Made by a program: the position numbers and the translations under genes. The notes beneath the pieces are model-generated. The model saw only the letters and a list, made by a program, of their open reading frames with translations. It did no database searches and was not told the origin of the DNA. Positions 6,650-14,958 of a DNA stretch of 43,400 nt are shown piece after piece. This stretch comes from Liquorilactobacillus sicerae (GTDB taxonomy: Bacteria; Bacillota; Bacilli; Lactobacillales; Lactobacillaceae): assembly GCF_029916425.1 (NCBI RefSeq), contig NZ_JAHAVQ010000017.1:1-43400 (forward strand). Direction: 5' to 3'. Each line of letters opens with the position of its first letter. Within the stretch, counting starts at the first letter, position 1.

Positions 6650-8677
6650 TTAGTTAAGCTGTTGGAGAATCAAAACTTTCCAAGCTGGTAAAGCAGACTT
6701 TGTAACAATTTTGCTGCTTAGCAAATCTTTAAAATTGCCATTTAAAAATGTACTTGGCAGCTGTTGAACGCTATTGCTTAAATTGAGAATAAAGAAATAT
6801 TTTTGCTTTTCATGATAGCGGACGGTAATATCAAGCTCTTTAGCAGCAGCTGCTAAAGGTACAAGTGCAGAAACATGTTGTTTAAGATATTCAATTAAGT
6901 AAGAGATTCCGGCAGTATCCAATTGGCTGCCCACATACCAACTGGTTCCTTGACCATAATGATTTTCTGTGATTGCCGGTGTTCCTTGGTAAAATTCAGC
7001 CGCATAATTTGCTAAAGAACTAGCCTTCTTTAAATGAATCAAATCGCAAACTAAAGTGCCTTTGATCCTTGGACCAGCAGTAAATTTGATTGGACAGTCA
7101 TGATTGGGCAATAAAGCATCAGTTTCTTCGACCCAAATTCCCAAGACTTTCTTTAAGGGCCCAGGATAACCACCAGCGTAAACTTGGTCAGTTTTATTGA
7201 CTAAACCAGAAAAATAAGTGGTTAGAAAATGCCCGCCGTTTGCCACATAATCGCCAATTTTTTGAGCTAATCCGCTGGTTACTAAATGCAAAACAGGTGC
7301 CACGATCAGTTTGTATTGACTAAAATCAGCATCAACACCAATAACATCGACTGGAAGATGTTGTTGATAGAATGCTTGATAATAAGTTAGCACTGTTTTT
7401 TGATAATCTAAGTCTTGAGTAATACCGGCAATATGCTGACAGGCCCACCAATTCTGCCAGTCAAAGACGATGGCAATTTGGTTTTTGATCTGAGCATGTA
7501 AGATTTTAGAAGCTATTTTTTTAAGATCTTGGCCTAAATGGCTCACTTCTTTAAAAACACGTGTTTGATCGGTATTAGCATGACTGATGACTGCTCCATG
7601 AAACTTTTCTTGGGAACCAAGCGACTGTCGCAGTTGAAAATATTGCACAGTATCAGCCCCATGAGCGACAGCTTGCAGTTCTTGAGCTGCTAATTGCCCA
7701 GGACGCTTTAAGGGACTATATGCTTGCCAGTTAACTTGTGAAGGAGTCGACTCCATGAGCATAAATGGTTGGTTATTTTTCAAACCACGTATTAGATCAT
7801 ACAAAAATGCGGTTTGATAGGCCGGTGTGTCATAAGCCGGATAACTGTCATAGGCAATCACATCCTGATATTTAGCCCATTGATGATAATCTAAGGCTGG
7901 GTTAGGCGTGCCATGAAAATTAGTAGTGATCAATGCTCGTGGATTAGATTTTTCAATAATCTTTTTTTCGTTGATAAATAATTTCAGTAAGCTTTCTGAT
8001 TGAAAGCGCTGATAATCAAGGGAAAGACCACCGACGGCTGTCGCTGTATTTTCAGGGCCAAAAGCATCACCTAATTCGTTAGGAACTACGATTTCATCCC
8101 AGTTATAAATCGTATGTCCCCAGAAATTAAGGTTCCAGGCTCGATTCAACCTCTCAGTGGTTTGATATTTATCCTTAAGCCACTGGCGAAAGGCGATTTG
8201 ACAGTTTTGACAATAGCAATAGCCACCATACTCATTATTGATATGCCAAACAACAATTGCCGGATTTTTAGCATAGCGCTGAGCTAATTGTTCGACCAGT
8301 TTTTGTGACAAACGCTGATAGTTTGGACTGTTAGGACAAAAATTATGACGTTGCCCAAAAACATGACGTCGCCCTTGATAATCTACCCGAGCTACCTCAG
8401 GGTATTTTTTAAACATCCAAGCTGGCATTGCAGCAGTTGCAGTTGCTAAAACAATTTTAAAACCAGCAGCTGCATATTTTTTGATAATCTGATCCAAGGT
8501 TGAAAAGTCGTAGTATTCCTCAGTTGGTTGCAATAAAGCCCACGAAAAAACATTGATCGTGATTGAATTAATGTTAGCTGCTTGGAAAAAGGTCAGATCT
8601 TGATCCCAAGTTTTTGGGGACCACTGTTCTGGATTATAGTCACCGCCGTAGAGCAAATCATTGAGCAGAGATTTCAT
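6650..8677 (-). CDS. Beta-galactosidase, glycoside hydrolase family 42
   Basis: A 675-aa cytoplasmic GH42 enzyme with no signal peptide, expected to release galactose from beta-galactosides. The N-terminus LLYGGDYNPEQW and the barrel match the family. The acid/base is E149 in WHINNEYGG and the nucleophile E309 in MLMESTPS. C114, C154, C156 and C159 correspond to the four zinc-binding cysteines of GH42 enzymes. Length is normal. It is transcribed away from the lactose PTS genes from its own promoter (8777-8805). Galactose released here can enter the galKTME pathway encoded 5 kb away. Natural substrates of GH42 enzymes are often plant galacto-oligosaccharides rather than lactose. Confidence 0.93.
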   Translation of the reverse strand: MKSLLNDLLYGGDYNPEQWSPKTWDQDLTFFQAANINSITINVFSWALLQPTEEYYDFSTLDQIIKKYAAAGFKIVLATATAAMPAWMFKKYPEVARVDYQGRRHVFGQRHNFCPNSPNYQRLSQKLVEQLAQRYAKNPAIVVWHINNEYGGYCYCQNCQIAFRQWLKDKYQTTERLNRAWNLNFWGHTIYNWDEIVVPNELGDAFGPENTATAVGGLSLDYQRFQSESLLKLFINEKKIIEKSNPRALITTNFHGTPNPALDYHQWAKYQDVIAYDSYPAYDTPAYQTAFLYDLIRGLKNNQPFMLMESTPSQVNWQAYSPLKRPGQLAAQELQAVAHGADTVQYFQLRQSLGSQEKFHGAVISHANTDQTRVFKEVSHLGQDLKKIASKILHAQIKNQIAIVFDWQNWWACQHIAGITQDLDYQKTVLTYYQAFYQQHLPVDVIGVDADFSQYKLIVAPVLHLVTSGLAQKIGDYVANGGHFLTTYFSGLVNKTDQVYAGGYPGPLKKVLGIWVEETDALLPNHDCPIKFTAGPRIKGTLVCDLIHLKKASSLANYAAEFYQGTPAITENHYGQGTSWYVGSQLDTAGISYLIEYLKQHVSALVPLAAAAKELDITVRYHEKQKYFFILNLSNSVQQLPSTFLNGNFKDLLSSKIVTKSALPAWKVLILQQLN

Positions 8678-8776
8678 AACTGATCACATCCGTTTAAATA
8701 TAAAATTTAGGGGCTGATTATTTGGCAAAATGGTAGATAATTTTTAAAAAGCTACTCCAATTTAATTTCGCTTATT

Positions 8777-8805
8777 ATTCTATCCTGCAAGCGGTTTAAT
8801 TGCAA
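8777..8805 (-). promoter_or_regulatory. Promoter of the GH42 gene with a cre-like site
   Basis: Read on the minus strand, TTGCAA (8805-8800), 17 nt and TAGAAT (8782-8777) form a good promoter about 100 bases before the start codon. Between the boxes, TGCAAGCGGTTTAA (8786-8799, plus strand) matches 12 of 14 positions of the CcpA cre consensus, suggesting carbon catabolite repression. Confidence 0.6.
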
Positions 8806-8816
8806 GAGGTAAAGAA

Positions 8817-8891
8817 ATGAATAAGCAAAAGTATAAAAGTACCCCTGCTTTGAGAATGCTTTTGCGTATTCTTAAAATAATCTCCTTTTAA
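8817..8891 (+). CDS. Possible small cationic peptide (24 aa), uncertain
   Basis: ATG 8817 is preceded by AAGAGGT with a six-base spacer. It opens a 24-codon frame with four lysines, two arginines and a hydrophobic, possibly amphipathic C-terminal half (RMLLRILKIISF). It lies in the divergent region between the GH42 gene and lacE. I saw no clear promoter for it, and a chance ORF in an AT-rich spacer is quite possible. An inverted repeat, AGAATGC and GTATTCT (8853-8872), falls inside it and could instead be a protein-binding site. Confidence 0.2.
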   Translation: MNKQKYKSTPALRMLLRILKIISF

Positions 8892-8983
8892 ATAAAATAT
8901 ATCATTTTACTTGATATATAATAAATAAATTATGTCGATGCTTACAATACAACAATTAAATATTATTTTTAGTAAAAAACTCA

Positions 8984-9036
8984 TTGACTTGGACAAAAAA
9001 GCGTACTAATATAAAGCTGTAATGAAAGCGCGATCA
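8984..9036 (+). promoter_or_regulatory. lacE promoter with LacI/CcpA-type operator
   Basis: TTGACT (8984-8989), 17 nt and TAATAT (9007-9012) form a strong promoter. Ten bases downstream TGAAAGCGCGATCA (9023-9036) matches 13 of 14 cre positions. It sits within the wider symmetric element TAATGA...TCATTA (9021-9038 and flanking bases). A repressor bound there would block the transcription start. CcpA or the LacI-family protein encoded at 12265-13275 are the candidates. Confidence 0.7.
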
Positions 9037-9063
9037 TTATAAGAAAAATTAGGAGGAGAAAAA

Positions 9064-10758
9064 ATGATTGCTAGTTTTGAAAAAAAATTAGAGAAATTAA
9101 GACCTATGTTTCAAAAGATAGCATCTAATACCTATCTGTCTGCAGTTCGTGATGGCTTCATAGCAGCTATGCCGATTATTTTGTTTTCAAGTGTGTTTTT
9201 GATGATTGCATATGTTCCAAATGCATGGGGATTTTATTGGCCTACCAAGATTACTAACTATTTATTGATAGCTTATAACTATTCGATGGGATTATTAGCA
9301 TTGTTTGTTGCTGGAACAACAGCCAAAAACTTAACGGATTCCAAAAATTTGGATTTACCAAAGACAAATCAAATAAATCCTGTGTCGGTAATAATTGCAG
9401 CCGAAATCTCATTCATAATTTTAGCGGCAATTCCATTAAAAACCGGATCTGATTTGACTTATATGGGTACCCAAGGTTTAATAGCTGCCTATATAGTGGG
9501 ATTAGTAATTCCTAACATTTATTATGTTTGCATTAAAAATAACGTAACTATTAAGTTACCACCACAGGTTCCACAAAATATTTCTCAAACTTTTAAAGAT
9601 TTAATACCTTTGGCTTGTTCGGTTACTTTTTTTTGGATTTTGACTATATTTTTTAAAGTTCTAACGGGAACAAATTTGCCTCACTTCATTATCAATGTTC
9701 TTTCTCCATTATTTAAAGCAAGTGATTCATATATTGGTTTGTCAATTATTGCTGCTGCAATGGCTTTCTTCTGGTTCTGCGGCGTTCAGGGACCTTCAAT
9801 AGTACAGCCGGCAGTTGTGCCGGTAATGATTGCAAATACTGCAGCTAATTTGCAGCTTTACCAAAAAGGTTTACAAGCCTCACATGTTCTAGGCATGAAT
9901 ACAATGGATTATGTTATGAATTTTGGTGGGACAGGTTCAACACTTGTTCTTGCCTATTTAATGCTAAGTCATATTGCTCGTTCAAAGCAGTTAAAGGCTG
10001 TAGGCAAAGCAGCATTTATTCCAGGAACATTTTCAGTAAATGAGCCGGTACTTTTCGGAACACCTATTATAATGAATCCAATCTTTTTTATACCATTTCT
10101 GTTGACTCCCGTTGTGAATGTCTGCCTATTTAAATTTTTTGTCACAACTTTGGGGATGAATTCAGTTATGTATACTATGCCATGGACATTGCCTGCTCCA
10201 ATTGGAATTATAATCTCTACGAGTTTTGCTCCTTTATCATTCGTTTATGTTGGACTGGTTTTAATTTTAGACTGTTTAATTTATATTCCCTTCTTAAAAG
10301 CGTACGATAACACTTTGTATCTTGAAGAAATTGCAAATGAAAAGAAATTAGTTAAAGAGGGCAATGAAAGTCAAATAATTTCTGAAAATAATGCATCATT
10401 AGAAGAAACTTCAAGTGCTGTTAATTTGAATAATTCAAAATTAAAAAAGCAAACGAACGTTTTGGTTTTGTGTGCAGGAGGAGGGACAAGCGGCATTCTT
10501 GCAAAAGCTTTAAATAAACTTGCTAAAGATAAAAATTTACCACTTGCTGCGACGGCTAGAGCTTATGGCCAAGATATGGATTTAATTAAAGACATGAATT
10601 TAGTGATACTAGCACCACAAATGGACAGCATGAAAGATAATCTAAAAAAGATAACTGATAAGTATGATGTAAAGATGGTTACAACAACAGGAAAACAGTA
10701 CATTGATTTAACTCAGAATGGAGAAATGGCACTTAAATTTGTAGAAGAAAATATCTAA
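9064..10758 (+). CDS. lacE: PTS lactose-specific EIICB component (LacE)
   Basis: Imports and phosphorylates lactose or a related beta-galactoside. The 564-aa protein has an N-terminal membrane EIIC domain (about 1-430) with many hydrophobic segments and the conserved FGTPIIMNPIFFIPF region. An Asn/Ser/Glu-rich linker (about 435-460) follows, then a C-terminal EIIB domain with the phosphorylated cysteine C470 in VLCAGGGTSG. Length and the IIC-IIB fusion are those of LacE rather than the separate cellobiose CelA/CelB. AGGAGGAG precedes the start. lacG follows after 12 bases; the partner EIIA (lacF) lies beyond a regulator gene. Codon use is visibly more AT-rich than in the gal genes. Confidence 0.93.
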   Translation: MIASFEKKLEKLRPMFQKIASNTYLSAVRDGFIAAMPIILFSSVFLMIAYVPNAWGFYWPTKITNYLLIAYNYSMGLLALFVAGTTAKNLTDSKNLDLPKTNQINPVSVIIAAEISFIILAAIPLKTGSDLTYMGTQGLIAAYIVGLVIPNIYYVCIKNNVTIKLPPQVPQNISQTFKDLIPLACSVTFFWILTIFFKVLTGTNLPHFIINVLSPLFKASDSYIGLSIIAAAMAFFWFCGVQGPSIVQPAVVPVMIANTAANLQLYQKGLQASHVLGMNTMDYVMNFGGTGSTLVLAYLMLSHIARSKQLKAVGKAAFIPGTFSVNEPVLFGTPIIMNPIFFIPFLLTPVVNVCLFKFFVTTLGMNSVMYTMPWTLPAPIGIIISTSFAPLSFVYVGLVLILDCLIYIPFLKAYDNTLYLEEIANEKKLVKEGNESQIISENNASLEETSSAVNLNNSKLKKQTNVLVLCAGGGTSGILAKALNKLAKDKNLPLAATARAYGQDMDLIKDMNLVILAPQMDSMKDNLKKITDKYDVKMVTTTGKQYIDLTQNGEMALKFVEENI

Positions 10759-10770
10759 AGCATTGAGAGG

Positions 10771-12195
10771 ATGGTAGAATTGAATTTTCCTAAAAATTTT
10801 TATTTTGGAGGAGCAACAGCTGCATATCAAGCTGAAGGAGCAACAAAAGAAGATGGTAAAGGTCGAGTTCTGTGGGATAGTTATTTAGAGAAAGAAGGAA
10901 CATTTAGCCCTGATCCTGCATGTGATTTTTATCATCGTTATCCAGAAGATATTGAATTAGCACACAAATTTGGAATCAATGCAATTAGAGTTTCAATTGC
11001 ATGGTCAAGAATTTTTCCAAATGGAGATGGAAAAGTAGAAAAAAAAGGTGTTAATTTTTATCATGAACTATTCAGAAAATGCTTCTCAGAAAATGTAGAA
11101 CCGTTTGTTACTTTGCATCATTTTGACTCACCTGAAAAAATCTATTTGGATGGAGATTGGCTCAATCCTCAAAATATTTCAAAATTTTTGGACTATGCAA
11201 AGTTTTGTTTTAAAGAATTTCCAGAGATTAATTACTGGATAACTATTAATGAGCCAACCTCAATGGCTGTACAACAATATGTAACGGGAACTTTTCCTCC
11301 TGCACAGAAATATAATTTTTCAAGATGCTTTCAAGTGGAGCATAATTTAAACTTAGCACATGCTAAAGCAGTAAATCTTTTTAAGAAAATGAACTTAAAA
11401 GGAAAAATTGGAATAGTTCATGCTTTACAAACCGTATATCCTTTTGATCCAAATAAAAGTGGTGATCAACACGCTGCGGAGTTACAAGATGCACTTGATA
11501 ATAAATTATTTTTAGATGGAACATTAGCCGGAGAGTACTCAAAAAAAAGTATTGATTTAGTAAACGAAATTCTAACAGCTAATCAGCAAAAACACTTTGA
11601 AGTTAGACAAGAGGATTACAAAGAGCTTCAATCAGCAGCCAATCAATTAGACTTTGTAGGAGTTAATTATTACTTTAGTAAGTTTATAAAAGAATATCAT
11701 GGAAAATCTGAAACTATCCACAATGGAACTGGGAAAAAAGGATCATCAATTTCAAGATTGCGTGGTATAGGAGAATCAGGTTTAAGAGATGGAATTGCAA
11801 CAACTGATTGGGATTGGCCAATTTATCCAAAAGGTATGTATGATATTTTAATGAGAATTACTAATGAGTATCCTAAAATTAAGAACATCTATATAACCGA
11901 AAATGGAATAGGATTGAAAGAGGAACTAGATAATAAGCACACAGTAATTAATGATGAAAAGAGAATTGATTACCTAAAATTACATTTGAAGGAGGTTCAG
12001 CGTGCCATTGAGGATGGGGCTAAAGTTAATGGATACTTCGTGTGGTCTTTGCAAGATATGTTTTCCTGGACAAATGGTTATAATAAACGTTATGGATTAT
12101 TCTATGTGGATTTTAAATCACAAAAACGTTATCCTAAGAAAAGTGCTTATTGGTATAAGGAGTTAAGTGAAACAAAACAAATACCTGAAATTTAA
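10771..12195 (+). CDS. lacG: 6-phospho-beta-galactosidase (LacG, GH1)
   Basis: Splits lactose-6-phosphate delivered by the PTS into glucose and galactose-6-phosphate. The 474-aa GH1 protein closely resembles Lacticaseibacillus casei LacG as I remember it (GGATAAYQAEGATKEDGKGR, HHFD, YHGKSETIHNG). Acid/base is E161 in TINEP and nucleophile E377 in ITENG. The start is uncertain: GAGAGG abuts ATG 10771, so TTG at 10780, nine bases beyond the binding site, may be the true start and would remove three residues. Galactose-6-phosphate needs the tagatose-6-phosphate genes lacABCD, which are not in this window. Confidence 0.93.
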   Translation: MVELNFPKNFYFGGATAAYQAEGATKEDGKGRVLWDSYLEKEGTFSPDPACDFYHRYPEDIELAHKFGINAIRVSIAWSRIFPNGDGKVEKKGVNFYHELFRKCFSENVEPFVTLHHFDSPEKIYLDGDWLNPQNISKFLDYAKFCFKEFPEINYWITINEPTSMAVQQYVTGTFPPAQKYNFSRCFQVEHNLNLAHAKAVNLFKKMNLKGKIGIVHALQTVYPFDPNKSGDQHAAELQDALDNKLFLDGTLAGEYSKKSIDLVNEILTANQQKHFEVRQEDYKELQSAANQLDFVGVNYYFSKFIKEYHGKSETIHNGTGKKGSSISRLRGIGESGLRDGIATTDWDWPIYPKGMYDILMRITNEYPKIKNIYITENGIGLKEELDNKHTVINDEKRIDYLKLHLKEVQRAIEDGAKVNGYFVWSLQDMFSWTNGYNKRYGLFYVDFKSQKRYPKKSAYWYKELSETKQIPEI

Positions 12196-12203
12196 CCGCT
12201 TTT

Positions 12204-12241
12204 TTGCCACATTTTTTCCTTAAGTTTATAATATGATTATA
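12204..12241 (+). promoter_or_regulatory. Promoter and possible operator of the lacI-type gene and lacF
   Basis: TTGCCA (12204-12209), 17 nt and TATAAT (12227-12232) form a strong promoter inside the 69-bp gap after lacG. The -10 box is the left arm of a perfect palindrome, TATAATATGATTATA (12227-12241), which suggests autoregulation. No hairpin terminator separates lacG from this promoter, so read-through from lacE is also possible. Confidence 0.65.
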
Positions 12242-12264
12242 AAAATAATTGTGGGGTTAAAATA

Positions 12265-13275
12265 ATGGCAAGTTTAAAGCAGATTGCAGAAAAAGCACAT
12301 GTTTCAATATCAACTGTTTCACGGATTCTGAATTATGATGAAACTTTATCGGTTACTCAGGAAACAAGAATCAGAGTTTTTAAAGCTGCTGAGGAATTTA
12401 ATTATACAAAGCCTATTAGGAAGAAAAAAAGAAAAAAAGTAGCGGTTGTAACATGGTATACAGAAGCTCAAGAACTGAAAGATTCTTACTATCTTTCAAT
12501 TAGGTTAGCAGTCGAATCAATTTTAAAACAGTTAAGTATTTCAATTACACGTATATTTTCAGATGGTGTAATTTCAAATATAAAAAATTGTAATGGTGCA
12601 ATTCTAATTGGACATTTCAGTAGTAATCAATATAAATTATTTAAAGATTTGAATAAAAACATTGTGGTTATTGGCGAAAATACAATTAAATATAATATTT
12701 CTTGTGTTTCAAGTGATAACGAAGTTTCTATAAAAAATGTTCTTGACTACTTTATAACTAATAAGAGAACTAATATTGGAATTTTTGTTGGAAATGGAAG
12801 AACGAATGATGGTTTAGAAAAAATTTATGATTATAGATTAGGGGTGTTTCGAAAATACTTAAAGTCTAAACATTTGTATAAGGCAAAGAATGTTTTTGAA
12901 GGAGCTGTTTCAACTAACAATGGATATAAAATGGCGAATGAGGCTTATGAAGAACTCAAAAATGAATTTCCGAATGCTATTCTTGTTGCAAGCGATACAA
13001 TGGCAGTTGGAGTTTTAAGGTTCATGCATGATTATGATATTAAAGTTCCTGAGAGAGTGGCAATTATGAGTTTTAATGATTCGCCGACAGCGCAATTTTC
13101 AACCCCTTCGCTTAGTTCGATAAAAGTTTTTACAGATGTGATGGCCAAAAGAGGAGTAGATTTGTTAACAGACAGACTTACAAATGATTCTAAAGACGCT
13201 CAAATTTCTGAGTGTATAATTGTTGGCACGGTAATCAATTATAGGGAGAGCAGTAATTTTCAGGGGGAGGCATAG
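12265..13275 (+). CDS. LacI-family regulator of the lactose PTS cassette
   Basis: A 336-aa repressor-type protein. The N-terminal helix-turn-helix and hinge (MASLKQIAEKAHVSISTVSRIL, then TRIRVFKAAEEFNY) are followed by a periplasmic-binding-protein-like sensor domain (about 60-330) with the C-terminal MSFNDSPTAQFSTPSLSSI typical of galactoside-type members such as EbgR. It sits between lacG and lacF. Known lac PTS operons usually carry an antiterminator (LacT) or a DeoR-type LacR, so this placement is uncommon. The gene is strikingly AT-rich, with many ATA and AGA codons. Candidate operators lie at its own promoter and at 9021-9038. Confidence 0.9.
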   Translation: MASLKQIAEKAHVSISTVSRILNYDETLSVTQETRIRVFKAAEEFNYTKPIRKKKRKKVAVVTWYTEAQELKDSYYLSIRLAVESILKQLSISITRIFSDGVISNIKNCNGAILIGHFSSNQYKLFKDLNKNIVVIGENTIKYNISCVSSDNEVSIKNVLDYFITNKRTNIGIFVGNGRTNDGLEKIYDYRLGVFRKYLKSKHLYKAKNVFEGAVSTNNGYKMANEAYEELKNEFPNAILVASDTMAVGVLRFMHDYDIKVPERVAIMSFNDSPTAQFSTPSLSSIKVFTDVMAKRGVDLLTDRLTNDSKDAQISECIIVGTVINYRESSNFQGEA

Positions 13276-13281
13276 TTTCTC

Positions 13282-13617
13282 ATGGCAACAAAAGAAGAAA
13301 TTTCTATGACAGGGTTTAAAATTGTAGCATATGCAGGTGATGCTAAAACAGCTGTTTTAAAAGCATTAGATAAAGCAAAAAACGGTAATTTTGATGAAAC
13401 AGAAGATCTTTTAAAAGAGGCAGAAGCCTCAATAAATGATGCTCATAATGCCCAAACACAATTATTAGCCGCAGAAGCTGGTGGGGAAGATTTAGATATG
13501 ACTTTCATTATGGCACATGGTCAAGATACTTTGATGACAACAATGATGTTGATTGATGAAACAAAATATTTAATAGACCTCTTTAAAAGGGTTAATAAAC
13601 TTGAAGGGAAAAATTAA
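13282..13617 (+). CDS. lacF: PTS lactose-specific EIIA component (LacF)
   Basis: The 111-aa soluble phosphocarrier passes phosphate from HPr to the EIIB domain of LacE. The all-helical LacF/CelC fold is recognisable from GFKIVAYAGDAKTAVLKAL, EAHNAQTQLLAAEA-like text and IMAHGQDTLM. H79 is the phosphorylation site and D82 the expected metal-binding residue at the trimer core. GGGGGAGG (13263-13270) overlaps the end of the regulator gene and lies 11 bases before ATG 13282. Having EIIA after the regulator and cotranscribed with it ties transporter completeness to regulator expression. A hairpin terminator follows. Confidence 0.93.
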   Translation: MATKEEISMTGFKIVAYAGDAKTAVLKALDKAKNGNFDETEDLLKEAEASINDAHNAQTQLLAAEAGGEDLDMTFIMAHGQDTLMTTMMLIDETKYLIDLFKRVNKLEGKN

Positions 13618-13632
13618 TTAATTTTCATTTTG

Positions 13633-13670
13633 GAAGCGTTGTAGTTATTTATTCAACGCTTCTATTTTAT
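13633..13670 (+). terminator. Terminator after lacF
   Basis: GAAGCGTTG (13633-13641) pairs perfectly with CAACGCTTC (13654-13662), followed by TATTTTAT. It closes the lac cassette just before the galK promoter. Confidence 0.7.
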
Positions 13671-13674
13671 ATGA

Positions 13675-13703
13675 TTCACAATTCAAATGTGATAGTTTAT
13701 AGT
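13675..13703 (+). promoter_or_regulatory. galKTM promoter
   Basis: TTCACA (13675-13680), 17 nt and TATAGT (13698-13703) lie about 75 bases before galK. The region starts right after the lacF terminator, so the gal genes have their own promoter. Confidence 0.55.
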
Positions 13704-13778
13704 GTGTTAAACCTTTTTCAAAAAGTAGGCAAGAAGCTTTGTAAGCAAAGAAATATTTTATAGATGGATGTGATAGAA

Positions 13779-14945
13779 ATGGAACAAGCAGAATTAACAA
13801 AAGAATTCACAACGATTTTTGACCAAAAGCCAACGGTATGCTGTTTTTCACCTGGAAGAATCAACTTGATCGGCGAACATACGGACTATAATGGCGGCCA
13901 TGTGTTTCCGTGTGCTTTGAGTTTGGGAACCTATGGAGCAATCAGACGCAGGGATGATCAAAAATTACGTTTTTATTCGGCTAATTTCAGCCAACTAGGC
14001 ATGATTGAAGTTGATTTAAAAGAGCTGACCTATGATCAAGCCGACAATTGGGCTAATTATCCCAAAGGCATGATCCAACAATTTATAGTGGCTGGTTATT
14101 CATTGCCAAGTGGAGCAGATCTTTACTTTAATGGTAATTTACCAAATGGTGCTGGCCTTTCATCATCTGCCTCAATTGAATTGTTGACTGGGGTAATGAT
14201 TAATGATCTATTTGAATTTAAGGTTAGTCGACTAGACTTAATTAAGTTTGGTCAAAAAACTGAAAACGAATACATTGGAGTCAATTCGGGAATCATGGAT
14301 CAGTTTGCTGTTGGCATGGGTAAAGCAAATCAAGCGATCTTGTTAGATACCAATACCTTAGATTATGCTTATGCTAATTTGAAGCTGAAAGATAACGTCA
14401 TTGTGATCATGAATACCAATAAGAAACGGGAGTTGGCTGATTCCAAATACAATGAACGTCGTCAAGAATGTGAAACCGCATTAAAAGAATTACAAACAAG
14501 ATTGGCAATCAAAAGTTTGGGTGAATTAAGTATTTCGGTATTTGATGAAAACTGTTATTTGATCCAAAACCCAACTTGTCGCAAACGAGCACGGCATGCA
14601 GTTTTTGAAAATCAGCGGACCTTAAAAGCTAAATCTGCACTTGATCATGGTGATTTAGCAGAGTTTGGCAAGTTAATGAATGCGTCTCATGTTTCGTTAG
14701 CCGATGATTATCAAGTTACCGGCAAAGAATTAGATATGTTGGTGCAAACAGCTTGGCAACAGTCAGGAGTTTTGGGAGCTCGAATGACTGGTGCGGGCTT
14801 TGGTGGCTGTGCAATTGCGTTAGTTGCAACGAAGCAAGTGCCAGCCTTCAAAAAACAAGTTGCTCAAGTTTATCAGCAAAAAATCGGTTATGCGCCTAGC
14901 TTTTATGTTGCAAAAATTGCCGCTGGAACCAAACGTTTAGCTTAA
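13779..14945 (+). CDS. galK: Galactokinase
   Basis: Phosphorylates galactose to galactose-1-phosphate with ATP, the first Leloir step. GHMP-kinase motifs are present: the galactokinase signature [16 protein letters not shown], the ATP loop [12 protein letters not shown], and the C-terminal [15 protein letters not shown] chose ATG 13779 (388 aa, the usual length) because GGATGTGAT lies just upstream; an in-frame ATG at 13764 would add five residues and lacks a good site. galT follows after 13 bases. It handles free galactose, for example from the GH42 enzyme, but not the galactose-6-phosphate made by LacG. Confidence 0.95.
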   Translation: MEQAELTKEFTTIFDQKPTVCCFSPGRINLIGEHTDYNGGHVFPCALSLGTYGAIRRRDDQKLRFYSANFSQLGMIEVDLKELTYDQADNWANYPKGMIQQFIVAGYSLPSGADLYFNGNLPNGAGLSSSASIELLTGVMINDLFEFKVSRLDLIKFGQKTENEYIGVNSGIMDQFAVGMGKANQAILLDTNTLDYAYANLKLKDNVIVIMNTNKKRELADSKYNERRQECETALKELQTRLAIKSLGELSISVFDENCYLIQNPTCRKRARHAVFENQRTLKAKSALDHGDLAEFGKLMNASHVSLADDYQVTGKELDMLVQTAWQQSGVLGARMTGAGFGGCAIALVATKQVPAFKKQVAQVYQQKIGYAPSFYVAKIAAGTKRLA

Positions 14946-14958
14946 GAAGGGGATTAAA

